A stretch of DNA of 64,000 nucleotides from Rhyacophila brunnea (GCA_022495005.1 JAGYXB010001000.1:248001-312000); one strand, 5' to 3'; counted from the stretch's first letter, positions 33,231 through 45,298 are shown. Translations and numbers: made by a program. The notes: generated by a model not told the origin, from the sequence alone.

Positions 33231-35717
33231 GATAAAAAATAGAATACCGATAGGCTATATTCAATACGCCGCATATTAATGCAGGGTTTTTGAATGTGAG
33301 TGTCCTACGAAAATGAAGCACGCATTATGCACGTGCAATAGTGTGCATCGATGGGAGTAGATAGGTATCTACCTATACAGGACGTGATGTTTGCCCAGTT
33401 TTGAGATATTGCCTATAATGTATTTCGCTAATCTGCATGCGTCTTTGCTGTTTACCAAGGACATCGAAGGGCAACGGAAGTAAGCTAGACATCGCGTAAA
33501 AGCCGACAAAACAATTACAGTCCTGTTAAACCTTTTACGTTATTACATTGTGTCCTTCTTACTTTATTGTGTATTTCATACTTTCAATACCGGTATTTCG
33601 GTATTCAAAAATATTGTGATACTAGTTTTAAAATACCGGTATGGCAATCCTTATACATATTGCAGTGTTTAAAGAATATAATAAGTATTATATATTATAT
33701 TGATAGGTATAATATTATTCGCTAACCTATTACATTGTTAGTTAAATATGTAAATACATATTATTATTAACATGACATAGTTATTTATAGCAGAACATTC
33801 AGAAGAATTTGATCATAAAGGTAATGTCTGCGACGTTTCTAGAGAGGTCTATTATACCCACCCGTGTTGTAATTTAAGTTGTAGGTAACTAAGATCTCAA
33901 ACCAAATATAACTTCAGTCTGACAAAATATAATAGCGGGCTTGAAACAATAGTTTCTTCTCTAATCTGCCGGCCAATTCCCGGGCACACCTGCTTCCCCC
34001 TTTCCAAAAGGTTAACTCGATGTAATACCGAAAGGTCAACTGAGTATTAGCGCCTAGCAGTACGAACGCGTCGGGACCGGAATGACATCACTACGGCCGA
34101 TGCGCCTAATGGCCGTATTAGACCTCTAATCCTACCTCTCTTCGACGCAACCGGACGATGAAAGGTGTCGTAAAATTGTTTGTAAAGTTGTAGTTTATTA
34201 CTAAAACAAGTCAAAATGGAGTATTTTTTATTATGGTAGAACAACAACCTGTCAATAATTATTACATGTGCGAAATGAATTCGATGACCTCCGACCATAT
34301 CATAAGACCGTGTCCGGAAACTTGTACGTATGCATTTCGCCGTATCACACTTCAACGTGTTGTATCGAAAATAGGTATACTATGGCTGTATATTAAAGAC
34401 CGTCCAACCTCTTTGGGTCGTATAGTACTGTCATAAAATTAATATCTAAATAAAACACGGTTCTTGTAAGTTTACACTTAAACAAATTTTGAAAATAGCC
34501 TATATATACTGGATTATTTGTTAGGTTAGGTTTTTATTCTTGAATTCATGAATGTTGCAATCATCAAATCAATCAAATCATCAATGAAAATTGAATTAAT
34601 GCTGATATTGAATCTAATAAAATTGGAGACCGTATAGTATACGGTCATCTCTTTCCGATAAGAAAATTCACGGCGAACTGTGCCACGGTGAAATGTTTTA
34701 CGTACAATTTACATGTAATCTCGTACGACCATCCGAAGAAGACAAGAAATTAATCGAAAGGAAAGAATTGAACTGACAAAGAAGACAATCCAAAGAGCAT
34801 TTTTGATCTTGTTGCAGTGATAATACGAACGTGAAGTCCACGTAGATTGTTCGGCATACATTATAAACTTTACATTTTTTCATTGTTGCCTATCTGTGCT
34901 CCTGTCTTACATGGGCACTCTTAAATTAACCACGTGAACTTAGCACAATCACTGTTAACCTTTTAATTACCACATTAATTATATCTAATGGCCAACGACT
35001 CCAAACGCGCCAGTCGCGGTGCACTGAATGAGTTAGCACACTCGATTGCGTAACGATCTCGGTATTGGGTGGACTGCTACCGAGATATTCCCAGTTACAT
35101 CACATGCTTCACATCCAAACATAAAGTCCTATGATGCGCCTGACAGCATGCGGTTTGGTAAAACCATTCATTTCAATGACGAAGAAGACATTGCATTCGT
35201 GGAATTTCTCCAAATACCAATAATCTATTTGGATCCATTACACTGATTGATTTTTTTCAATTGCAGGTCAATAATTATATGTTCATAATAATTAATCCAC
35301 TCGCTTTACATTTTACATTATATCGGAGCAAAATATATGAACAGTGCAATAATTAGTAGTACTGTTGGGCCGTTAATTAAAACAATACGAACAAGGATTA
35401 AAAAAAAAATCGGTGTGTATTTATGTACGCGCGTTAGAAGTTATACTTCTTTGGCGTAACAAAACAAAAACAAAACTTGTGATAAACTAGATTCTTTGAC
35501 TAGCTCTTAATTATCTTGTTAAATTACACACTCAAGAGAAAGGACCGCTTATTGGAACGCCTTAGGTTTATTTCTATACACTTCTTATATTACTAACTGA
35601 CGTTTAATCGTTTGTTTACGTAAGGAATTGCAAATGGCCGACAATAATAACTTCGATGCCTAGGCATCGGAACAATTCTTAACTATAATATTATACTGTA
35701 TAATCGTCACGATTGCG
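33231..35717. other. Long unassigned stretch
   Basis: Contains paired ATACCGGTAT motifs at about 33590 and 33627, and short opposed frames near 34047-34436. None resembles a known gene. Confidence 0.4.
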
Positions 35718-35790
35718 TTATCATACTGTGGCGTAAAGGTAGTGCGTTCGGCTGATAACCGAACAACCGGTGGTTCGAAACCAATCGAGT
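35718..35790 (+). repeat. tRNA-Ile(GAT)-like sequence
   Basis: Anticodon arm TTCGG-ctGATaa-CCGAA is perfect. The D region 'tggcgtaaaggtagtgcg' fits an A box and GGTTCGAAACC a B box. The acceptor stem pairs over only four positions (tact/agta) and the T stem is mismatched. Nuclear isoleucine tRNAs normally carry AAT or TAT, so a SINE head or pseudogene is more likely than a functional tRNA. Confidence 0.5.
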
Positions 35791-35866
35791 ACGTTTTTTT
35801 TCGTGTGAAAAATAAATTATGTGTTAAAACGTTTTTTTTCGTGTGAAAAATAAATTATGTGTTAAA
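35791..35866 (+). repeat. Exact tandem duplication of 38 bp
   Basis: Two identical adjacent units (acgttttttttcgtgtgaaa, aataaattatgtgttaaa) at 35791-35828 and 35829-35866, immediately after the tRNA-like sequence. Probably the SINE body. Confidence 0.9.
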
Positions 35867-36897
35867 TGTCACACGTCAAAAATACACTCTGATCTGATTT
35901 CCCAAACGCGCCTAAAGAAGTATAACTTCAAAAATAAATGATAAAAATGTCCGACATTGACCTTTCGTCCATTAAATTTGTTACATATTATTTATTAAAA
36001 TCGTTTTAAAAAATGAGTCGATTTTTATGATTGGAATCCTATAAAAAATGCTGACCATGACTCCAAACTCTTATGCCCCGGTAATTAGCATTATCAAGCA
36101 TGTCATAGCATAGCAAGCAGTTTAGCCGATTGAACTGACATGAATACATCATCCCATTTTGTAGCTAATCCCCGGACATTTTCAAATTATTTGATTAGAA
36201 CTTTGTGAAAAATTATCTTAATTGTCTGCAAACAGTACATCGGTATGCTACCAGTAAACTTAGTAAATACAGTGATGTAAAACTATTTGTTGCAGCCAGC
36301 AGTACGATAATATAAAGATGTTTGGTTTACACATGCTTAAACTCTGACAACACAACGGATAACGAATCGAAACAAGGGTCCCGAACGATCTGATTTATAT
36401 ATGAATCGTAAGGCGTAACAGGCAATATCCATGATTCTTAATGCCCAGTCGGGTCAAAGAGAATTGAGACAGCAGGTGTAATACGGTCGTAATGCCGCCT
36501 TCTCACCAATAGATAGTGCAGCAACAAGTAGCTACCAAATGGATAATATATCACGTAAAAAGGAGAGAGCGGTTTTTTTGTAACTGTTGCACAGGATTCT
36601 TTTCGTGAAACGCAACAATGTTGCCATACTAAAGGTAAAAATATTGCCATGTTATACGTGAATCGGTTTACACACGACGTCGGTAACCCTGACTAATAGC
36701 GGCATAGAATAAATTATTTTAGAATTTCAAAAAGAGATTGTATAAGTAGGTCATTTTTGTTAATTTAATTAATGACATGTGGTATAAAATTTCTTCATGA
36801 TGATGATAGTCGCTGGGATTAACTCTAATCAACTCACCAAACCCACCAAACCCAAAACCACTTGAACATTTCAAAGTCAAGGTCCTATTTACCAGAC
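35867..36897. other. Spacer
   Basis: No gene or repeat copy recognised. Confidence 0.4.
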
Positions 36898-37285
36898 GGT
36901 TGGAGCGGGCCCTTTTTCGAGTTTCTCCGCTACGGGGTCTAATACTTGCTCAAGCTCCGCTCCATGGTCTGGTCCGCACCGAAAGATTTAATAGGTATTA
37001 TATTATGTAGACAAATGTTAAAAAAATAAGTAGTTTTAAAACAATTCGCCATTTTCATTATAAAAAAACGTGAGGTTATTTATCACTCAGCAGTGTTGCC
37101 GTATTTCAAATAATTCCAGTGTTGCGAAGTGTCAAATAATATTATATTTTCATTGGGAATTAGGACGAAAATTTAATAATAATATTAAAAACATCCGGAG
37201 CAGTGGAGCTCTACAAATTTACAGTGCTCCGCCTCCGCTCCTGCTACAGGTAAAACCCATTGCCCCGTGCTCCGCTCCAACGCAC
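36898..37285. mobile_element. Possible hAT-like MITE with CTCCGCTCC motifs
   Basis: GGTTGGAGCGGGCCC at the left is loosely mirrored by 'ccccgtgctccgctccaacgc' at the right. Both subterminal zones carry repeated ctccgctcc-type motifs, a common feature of transposase-binding zones. No flanking duplication was read. Confidence 0.4.
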
Positions 37286-37647
37286 AGCTTAATAATAATT
37301 TCGAACTTCATCGCTATTCCGACGTATACCGTAGTTATGAAGTTAGGCGCCCTTCAAATCTGAACCGGAAATGCCCCAGGAGTGACCTTGATTGGAAATT
37401 GGTTGATGTGAAAATGGAGGTACAATCTGTATTGCGGTCATCACTCGATGTCAAGATTTGAATGAAGTTAAGATTTAATATGCAGACATTCCCTCGACTA
37501 GTCGTTTACAAACAGAAAAATCTACATTTTTGAAGTTACCGGAACCCTGAAAATTGAGGTAGAGTTCCTTCTTCATAACTTAGCACTCCCGGCTGTAGGA
37601 TGAAAATGATGTAATATATTCTAAAAACATTTTTTTACATTTATTTT
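37286..37647. other. Spacer
   Basis: Includes 'ttaccggaaccctgaaaatt' at 37538, repeated with changes at 37961 (ttaccgaaaccctgaaaatt). Confidence 0.45.
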
Positions 37648-37762
37648 CGACCATGTCCGATCCTAATAAGATCATATGGGCCTCCACAGAGTAGAGGTTT
37701 GTATTATCAGATTTTGTTTTTTTACGAGAAATGGTTGTCGGCCACTTGCTCAACCTATTTAC
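37648..37762 (-). mobile_element. SINE-B body and tail fragment
   Basis: Reverse of the SINE-B 3' half (ttcgaccatgtccgatccta, ccacagagtagaggtttgta, acgagaaatgg, ttgctcaaccta). The head is missing. Confidence 0.8.
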
Positions 37763-38637
37763 ATAATACCTACTATTTATTTATTTATTTTCTTATTACT
37801 ACATTAAATTTATTAATACAAGTGAATATCATTTGATCTAATTTAATGCGAGGTAATTAGGCAAAGAGGCGAATCAGTGTAGTAAAAAGTGCAAAAAAAG
37901 TGCAGTCATAAAACGTATACTCTAAGCTAGGGGCGTTTAGGTTAGGTTAGATTTTTTAGGTTACCGAAACCCTGAAAATTGAGGTAACCTAAGGGCGTTT
38001 AGGGTTTTTTGGTTTACCGAAACCCTTCACATTTCTATCCACTATTCAGCTACCCTTGTCCGATATACGCAATTTGGTGAACATTGCATATTACAAATTA
38101 TACGAAAGCTATGTCAAAGATATTCTTGGTCTGGACTAAGCTTAACAATGTAGCCGTTGAGATTATTCGTTGACCCCATTTAAAAGACTTTATTTTCCAC
38201 TGCACAAGCGTCTTCGTCCAGTAAACACTCACCGCTTTATAAATTTACATAATCCCGACAAGTAGTCTGAAGAAATCGTTCCCCCGACTGCTGGAAATAC
38301 ATTTGCATTACAATCCAACGTTGTGGGAAACGAAGGCGAATCTGAATGCAACATTTAAGTAAAAACTTGGCAGGGATTCAATCGGCTTTTTGTATGTGTT
38401 TTATGAGACAGTGAACATTGTAACGAAATAAATTTTTGAACATATAAGTTTAAAAATGACTGTGTTGTGCATTTGTACACCAATCGACGTTTTGGTAAAA
38501 CTGAGATATATGCACATAGGCACTTGTCCTGGATGTATTACTGATGCAATGATGCTAAACAATGGACACATAGTTGTTATTTTCTTTTATAGTGTTAACT
38601 GTCAATTCATGGTGGAAATGCATTGTAAGTTTTATTA
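37763..38637. other. Spacer with a few TTAGG units
   Basis: gtttaggttaggttag at about 37935 holds three units of the insect telomeric pentamer. 'ggttaccg ... gaggtaacc' at 37960-37990 forms a small hairpin. No gene. Confidence 0.45.
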
Positions 38638-39097
38638 ATTTAATTTAATTAAAACACAAAATTTTTACAGTACTTTTTCAACTTTTAATAAATAAATCTG
38701 GACCGGAAAGGGGTTGACAATGTCCCTCTGAGGTGGACGAAACCGGTCCAGCGCATCTATTCTATACACAAAACTGCTATCGAGGGTAGTGTTTCATACT
38801 TTTGTATCGAAGTATTATAATTTTTACAATAAGTTTGTTGTAATTGTTACATTAAGTGCTGTATTTTAACGGCACCTCTCTTCGCTGTTTTATAGAGCGA
38901 GATAGACAGTTGTGACTGTTTAGACGGCTAACTTATTGACTGTAACAATTATAATACTTCAATACAAACGTTATCATAAACTACCCTCGATAACCGCCGA
39001 TAGCAGTCTTGTGTATAGAATAGATGCGCAGATTTATTTATTAAAAGTGGAAAAAGTACTATAAAAATTTTGCGTTTTATTAAATTTAATTTAATTA
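38638..39097. mobile_element. 460-bp palindrome, family D (deleted form)
   Basis: The outer arms (acaaaatttttacagtactt, tttaataaataaatctg) are mirrored at 39034-39090. The inner arms (gcgcatctattctatacaca, actgctatcg, agggtagt) are mirrored at 38990-39029. The left arm alone carries a 54-bp insertion (38693-38750) bounded by GGACCGG and CCGGTCC. The core resembles the ends of 13402-14135, so this is an internally deleted relative. Confidence 0.75.
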
Positions 39098-39283
39098 CAT
39101 TCCTAGTTGTTAGTAAATTTTGGCGTGATTTGTATGGTAGGTACAGATTGCTTAATAATTTATTGTCAGAGCACATTGACTGGAATACAACAGAATATGC
39201 AGGTCGAGTCTCATTCGGTAACCACATTTGAAGCCATGCATGTTTTTATGTTCAATATTAAACAAAATTTATTTCATCATATA

Positions 39284-40164
39284 GGATGTTTTTTTAGGTG
39301 TAGAACTTTAAAATGAAATAAAACGCATAAAAATTGTGGTGATAGACATGTTATTGGATTTATTCGAAAGATAATTTTATGCCATTAGTGTTTAAAGCCA
39401 TTTAGAGCCGCGCGGCTGGCTCGAAGATAGCGCAATCTGGAAGTCCAATTTTCGACCATCTGGGGCCGTATATCGGCAATAACGCGGCAACTAGTGTATC
39501 GTCTCTGATTTATCAGGGTAGACTAACGACTTCACATATCGCCATAGAAAATAATCTAAAGGTGTTAAATCACACGATCTTGGAGGCCAATTCACAGGTC
39601 CATAAAGCGAAATTATGTGCTCATCGAATGTTTCCTTAAATTGATTGTGGCGCGCGTTGTGTGGCATGTTGCTTCGTCTTTTTGAAACCACAGCTCTTCC
39701 ACATCAATGCCATTCAATTGGGGAAAGAAAAAGACAGTAATCATTTATCTATAGTCCTCTCCATTGACTGTCACGTTCTGGCCTTTGGCATCATTTTTGA
39801 AGAAATATGGACCAATGATTCCACCTGCCCATGAAGTACACAAAACAGTGACTTTTTGTGGATGTAACGGCGTCTCAATAATGGCTTGTGGTTTTTCTTC
39901 ACTGCAAATGTGGCAATCTTGCTTATTGACGTAGCCATTCAATCAAAAATGAGCCTAATCGATGAACAAAATGTTGTGGTCTAAATGAACTGAACCACGA
40001 TTTTCGAAATAAATCTGCACAATTTACAACCGTTGTTCTCGCGTAAGTCTATTCATGGTACAATGGCAAACCAAATTGACCACAAACCAGCTGTCAGTTG
40101 TCAAATTGGCTGTCGCTGGAAAAAGTGTTGCCTATTTGAAAAACAAAACTCCAAACAAACACCC
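39284..40164 (-). mobile_element. Mariner-like element with internal deletion
   Basis: About 880 bp, bounded by weak inverted ends (ggatgtttttttag at 39284; reversed right end gggtgtttgtttgg at 40164). It encodes the transposase remnant 39385-40056. The family is widespread in insects and its intact members are about 1.3 kb, from memory. Confidence 0.65.
39385..40056 (-). pseudogene. Insect mariner-like (IS630-type) transposase, deleted and frameshifted
   Basis: The N-terminus MNRLTREQRL starts at 40056 and runs to NRGSVHLDHN. It then jumps to the catalytic domain, so the HTH region is deleted. There follow HF*LNGYVNKQDCHICSEEKP, IIETPLHPQKVTVLCTSWAG, GIIGPYFFKNDA, VTVNGEDYR, a stop, then MITVFFFPQLNGIDVEELWF. 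The second catalytic region is damaged (QKDEATCHTT). The third is GPVNWPPRSCDLTPLDYFLW, then YVKSLVYPDKS. The C-terminus RPQMVENWTSRLRYLRAS is in another frame. The motif WPPRSxDLTPxDxFLWGYxK is diagnostic of this family. Confidence 0.8.
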
Positions 40165-40934
40165 AGTATTAAATTAATCAATAATATATTATATCACAAG
40201 TTATAAAGTTAGACATTGTTCTCCCGAAACGTTGTTGTGACTTGTGACATACACGTATTTTAATACGTAACAATAAGATGGTTATATATACCTACTAATT
40301 GTAACATGTAGTCCGATTAGTGTAATAATTAATGGAGCGATTTCTTACGTGAAATAGTCAGGGAATCAAAACTTTCACCGCGGTCGTTTGGCATTCGTGA
40401 CACGCACAGCTGTGTCAAATACAGTGAGATGCCTATTTCATTTTAAGGACCGGCGGCTTTGGATAAATCCAAGAATATCCGAATTTGACCTGACCGAGTT
40501 TTGGGTCAGATTAAGGGAGAGATTTTGATCCGATCGGATTCAAATAAGCCTGTGTGCATACGCAATTTTAAGGATTATGTAGGCTACTAAAAGTTTCGTC
40601 AAAACTTACAGAAGAAACCCTATCCATTCATATATTATTGTCGCCTTGGCAGTGAATGGACGTATCCCACACCTGCAAAATTCAGAGATAGTGGCATTAA
40701 AAAAGTCTTACAAACCTTCCTAAACATTTTATATCATTGTGTGCCTTAAGTAAATTTAATAAAATGTTGGTATTTCTGGTGAACTTGGAAACCGCATGGG
40801 TATGGAGGGCATGGATATCCAGCTGTATGGCTGTGACAAGTGGCATTTTACAAAGCTTTAAAGGTCTCAGCTTTTGAGGAGAATCGATGTCTCCGTCAAA
40901 TCTAAGGGGTACACCGGTACGAACGCGTTACAAA
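40165..40934. other. Spacer
   Basis: No gene or repeat copy recognised between the mariner-like element and the LINE fragment. Confidence 0.4.
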
Positions 40935-41240
40935 CACTCGAGTTCGTGAGCGGACACGGCAGCCCTCGATAATTGAGGTAATCATGAAAAGACGCCTTAG
41001 TGATTGGGACATGTGTTCATGTGACACTTCGTACCCTTGTGACACGGCCTCATGGGTTTCGTCGCCGTGGCCGGCTCTGCCTCACCCTGCAGCGATACTA
41101 CAAAAGCGATCTACGTGCTGCAGGTCTGGCATGGAGGGATACGCGAGAGTTGGCGATGTACCGAGGGAAGTGGCGCAAACTTATGCTTGCTCTAGCCCCA
41201 ATGCTGGGACATGACAGGGTGAAAGAAGAAGAAAATTGGT
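40935..41240 (+). pseudogene. RTE-type LINE C-terminal fragment, frameshifted
   Basis: One frame begins IMKRRLSDWDM (family: RRLRWLGHVxRM). The next frame gives TRPHGFRRRGRLCLTLQRYY, then KSDLRAAGLAWRDTRELAMY and RGKWRKLMLALAP. This matches the GRPxxTWxRxxxxDLRAxGLxWxDxRxxAxDRxxWRxLV tail of RTE-like ORF2. No reverse transcriptase domain is attached. Confidence 0.75.
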
Positions 41241-42014
41241 GCAATATTATTCAAGTAGTAATACAATAGTTTACTAACCGAGGAACTAACTAATGCCGTT
41301 TCTTATCCTTCCCCGGGGTTGTTTAAATCGTTGGTTATGTATAATTTCACGAAATTGCCAAAGCCAAGAAACTTCAACTTTAAACAACAGATATAAACGC
41401 AAAGTTTTCAAATTGTTTCGTCTGGATTAGTTAAGAATAGGTTCCCCCCCTCGCCTCTATCTATTTAGTGCGATACAGCCCAGCAAACAATGCCTAATTA
41501 ATTAACTGGTCTCGCATTCTTAGGATTTAACATAATAATACTGTTGTTTATTAAGCCAATTAATGTCATGTTGGATCCACCTTCCTCAACCTATTCCTAC
41601 CGTATCACAGAGCAGTGAGCCAATATAATTAAGGGTGGGTTATCAGACGTCCCGAATTTACAGAACTTTTTGTCTCGCTTTCCCAATAAAGCTGACCGTT
41701 CAGAGCGTTCCCGTATTTAGGTAAATACCCTAATTATCGGTAACAATCTATTTTCATAATTAGATTCACCAGTATAAGTCATCAGTTGAGTAAGGGCGCC
41801 ACGTGCCAACATTTTACATACTTTTTTATATTGTAATGTGCTTGGTTCTAAATTCGAACACCTGAGATGGTATATCTATAATTGAGAGTATCATTTCAAA
41901 ATCTATGGATATACTTATTGTGTGTGTTGCAAGCAATGACATTTAATATGGACGAATCATGTGGAAAAGAAAATGACACTCACTTTATTGTCGGGTCTGC
42001 CGAATGGCATAATC
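41241..42014. other. Spacer
   Basis: No features recognised. Confidence 0.4.
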
Positions 42015-42184
42015 TGTTCTAACGCCATTACAATAAAGGTGATATTGCTATAAATTCCTGATGCTTTTTGTTGAGTCTGCCGGATGGTTCGGTTCGAACG
42101 GGTTCGCTCAAATGAACATTGACATTAGAAACACTGCTCTAACGCCATTACAATAAAGGTCATATTGCTATAAATTCCCGATGC
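42015..42184 (+). repeat. 50-bp direct repeat with 120-bp period
   Basis: 42015-42064 and 42135-42184 share 'ctaacgccattacaataaag' and 'atattgctataaattcc' with three or four differences. The part between includes related 'gtctgccgRatgg' pieces, so the unit may be a decayed 120-bp tandem. Confidence 0.75.
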
Positions 42185-42386
42185 GTGATATCGCATACTG
42201 GAATTGCGTGACGTCTATCTATACATGCGAATGCGCGAATTTACTTGCTAGCTACTGTATTGAGTGCGTCGTCCAATAATTAATGTCATTGGTTGCAAGC
42301 TATAAATAATAAACCTAAGTATATTATTTTAATTGTATTCGTGTTATTATGTATGTGTTGCGGAAACTATGAAATAAAATAATAAT

Positions 42387-42655
42387 ATATTATGCCCACG
42401 ATGGCCGCGCGGCTTAAGCGTTGGCCTATCCCTATGGTGTCGTGGGTCCCAGGTTCGAATCCTCGGTCTGACAAATACACATATTGTTTTTCAATTTGTG
42501 TTTGAGTCAGAGTATGGACCTAATAGGTTTAGCAAGTGGCTGACATTTATTTCTCGTAAAAACAAAATCTGTCAATACAAACCTCCACCCTGTGGAGGCC
42601 CATATTATCTTATTACTCTTATTGGGATCGGACACGGTCAAAAAAAAAATATTAT
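42387..42655 (+). mobile_element. SINE-B full-length copy with TSD
   Basis: Element 42394-42649 flanked by ATATTAT (42387-42393 and 42649-42655). The tRNA-like head (gcccacgatggccgcgcggc, ttaagcgttggcc) carries an A-box-like tggccgcgcgg and a perfect B box GGTTCGAATCC. The body includes 'agcaagtggctgacatttat', 'caatacaaacctccaccctg' and 'gggatcggacacggtc', then an A9 tail. Confidence 0.9.
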
Positions 42656-42890
42656 TAAGTTAAATTCTACAGGTTGTTTTTAAAGTCGATAGTTCTTCGG
42701 TCATAACACCATGATGGGTGATAGATACGTTATGGACACGGTCGCGATAAGCGAAATTTCGCAACAAAGCAATTTAAAATAACAAAATAAACGTCATACA
42801 TAAAATGAAACAATTATAATTAGATATAATAGATAAACGTATAAAAAAGAATGTATCCCTTCTTGGCCTGCCTGCATTTATTATAAAAAA

Positions 42891-43190
42891 TGGCATTTAA
42901 ATTAATGGCCCGACCAAACTACACCCGCCCCGCACCCCGGCCGTATCACGTGGCCTTGTTTACACGCTTGGTGTAAAGCATCGGTATTGGACTGGGCCTG
43001 GGAATATCTCAGGAGCAGTTACCCAAGACAAGAGAAGGCCATGCACTCAAATGTGCTTTGACTGAATTTACAATACTTTAAATTAGGAGTACCCACGGGA
43101 GAGAGGAGCACGTAGAGGTAAAATTAAAAATTATAGTAAGTATAAATAAGTAACAAAAACTAATATAAAACTGCTGAACAATCTGAGTGA
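42891..43190 (+). repeat. Family D internal block
   Basis: Follows 13500-13720 (atggcccgaccaaactacac, gcccggacacc-like GC block, gggaatatctcagg, ctttgactgaattta) and 13960-14050 (gagcacgtagaggtaaaatt, tagtaagt). The palindromic ends are not present. Confidence 0.6.
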
Positions 43191-43258
43191 AGAGATCTTC
43201 AAGTTGGCAATAGACGTCGTAAATTTTTTAAATGCAACAAAATTGGCCTTTACGACGA

Positions 43259-43501
43259 TCAGGTCGGACGGTCCAATGGGCCCAACAGCTGCGCAACCGA
43301 CTTGAGCAGCTCTTGCCTTTCCGTAGGCATTTTAGGACATTCCCAGAGAATGTGGTTTACGTCCTGTATTTCTCCGCCAGAAAGACATGTTGGTGGGGTA
43401 ACAAGACCAAGCTTAAAGAGCCTGCCAGCGAAACCACCATGACCAGTCAAGAATCGACTGGTGTGATATCTGGAGTCAAAGCGGTGATCTCCATTCGCCA
43501 T
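43259..43501 (-). pseudogene. Non-LTR retrotransposon C-terminus (I/Jockey-like)
   Basis: 80-residue open frame with SRFLTGHGGFAGRLFKLGL, then TPPTCLSGGEIQDVNHILWE and CPKMPTERQ. The LTGHGxF...L...C...GE...H.L.ECP pattern is the conserved C-terminal zinc-knuckle-like region after the RNase H or reverse transcriptase domain of I, Jockey and related LINEs. It differs from the RTE fragments elsewhere in the window. It lacks the rest of ORF2 and is a 5'-truncated remnant. Confidence 0.75.
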
Positions 43502-45298
43502 TTGATATGAAAAAATATCAATAACACTGTCAAATAATCCGATCGTACGAGTGTAATTTCAGACATTATACTGATTATTGGAACATGGCCATGTTAAAAT
43601 AAGGCGGGGATAAAAAGAAATGTCATCGCGCCCATCGCGCCGATGTTACAGGATGCAAGACATGATGAAAATCAAAAAAATAATCACATTTTGATTTTTT
43701 TTTCAGTTGAAATAAATTAATAATAGATGTAGCTATCATTGTATGATGTTAGTTATATACAGTCCTATATATTTTTAAAGAAACATTTGATTTATAAAAT
43801 CTATCTTTATTTAAATTTGTCAAAATAATGATCAGTTCGTTAGGTATGGGGTGTTTGAGACAGTAATAAACATAAAATGGCCCTCCATCTTCTAAATATC
43901 TTGAAGAGTATTATATTTAGCTCCAGTTTTAGTTTATCTTCCTTTTATTATTTATTTATATCATGGATTTTTTATCTATGTCATTTTGTATAAAAAAAGG
44001 CTTAAAAAACCCAAAAAACTATATTTGACATGTTTTTTCATTCCACTTATACACAATGTTTACTTAAAATGTAAATACTTAATAAAAAAAACTCAAAACC
44101 TATAAATATTTAAAAGATTTATTTGAATTGAAAGAATAATACATGAGTTATATCAATTTTAGTAATAAGTGTGCATTTTTAAGTGATCCTGAAAAAATAA
44201 TTCTGTCTGCAATGGGTTAACAATCGATCACGACATCATGAATACGCACTCCTCGGGATCACGATGAATGAGGGTTACCTGCACATTTACATGAATGACA
44301 ATTGGCAACACTGAACTGGGGACGTCACTGTCAGATATTTGGGCGACATGCCGCCGTGAACGCCGAAGTATCAAAAATACATTTAATAATACGACTGCAG
44401 GCCGCATAAAGGTCGTCAGACTTGCCGTACAAAGCGAAAATTCGAAAAAGTAATAGCCATTTGAAATGAAAGGGTTACTTTTCCGCACGCGGTTGTGAGC
44501 GAATCTGTTAAAAAATTCACAACTGAAAGATGCGTAGCGTTTATACGCCTCAGCGTATAAAATTTTCACGAATTTTACGGCGGCTTCCCTTCCGTAGCAT
44601 CTTCCCATATACTTACTAATAAAATACCAATAAAACGGGGGCCGCCATATCATCGAGTCATCAATAAATCTAATATAATAAATAATAATATAATAATGTG
44701 AATATGGCTACGAAACCTCTACGCCAGTCTACGCCGTAGAGTAGAGATGTCCAACGCAACGATCGTGGGATAGATTTTGGTTGTTCTGTTATACGAGTAT
44801 ATTATACCTACCAAGCTTTGCAAGTTAAACTATATTACTATAACCATGTAATATGATACAAATAAGCGCGACCCACATTGAGATGCATGTCGTCTACTGT
44901 CACGGGCTGCCGCTTGGGAAAAAAGTGTGTAATGTCGTTTTTCTTAGTGTTTAAAATATTATCGAACTGATGCTGCCATCCCTTAGCTCATTTTGAACCT
45001 TTAAACTAACGTTGTCAGTTGGCAAAATCTGCCGAAATCACCAGAACAACAATGAGGTCACCTCACGTTGAACTGCACCGCATCGACATCTGTATGACTC
45101 AATGAACGTTTTTATCATCACATGCCTACACATTTCAACTGCCATGTCAAAATCACGTTTTTGTTTTTAGCGGTTGGCACTATGTATTTTCTATAAGAAT
45201 GATGTATAAAATCTATGTTCTGCAGGTTGGCTTCTGTTCAAAATATTGTCTATGGATGTCATGTCGGAAGTCATTTTAACGTACGCACGCATAGAAAC
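43502..45298. other. Long unassigned stretch
   Basis: A 141-codon minus frame lies at 44228-44653 in a moderately GC-rich patch. It is Arg- and Phe-rich and has no domain I can name. Confidence 0.35.

Noticed and set aside
35718..35790. Functional tRNA-Ile gene
   Set aside because: The acceptor and T stems are poorly paired, and the GAT anticodon is not the usual nuclear one.
37935..37952. Interstitial telomere array
   Set aside because: Only about three TTAGG units, which is within chance and common in insect DNA.
38693..38750. Possible hammerhead ribozyme (CTGAGG...GGACGAAACCGGTCC)
   Set aside because: The GAAAC and closing stem look right, but the CUGANGA core is incomplete and no stem II can be formed between it and GAAAC. 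The pairing seen is an ordinary hairpin.
44228..44653. 141-codon minus-strand open frame as a gene
   Set aside because: No recognisable motif, no splice context and no second exon.
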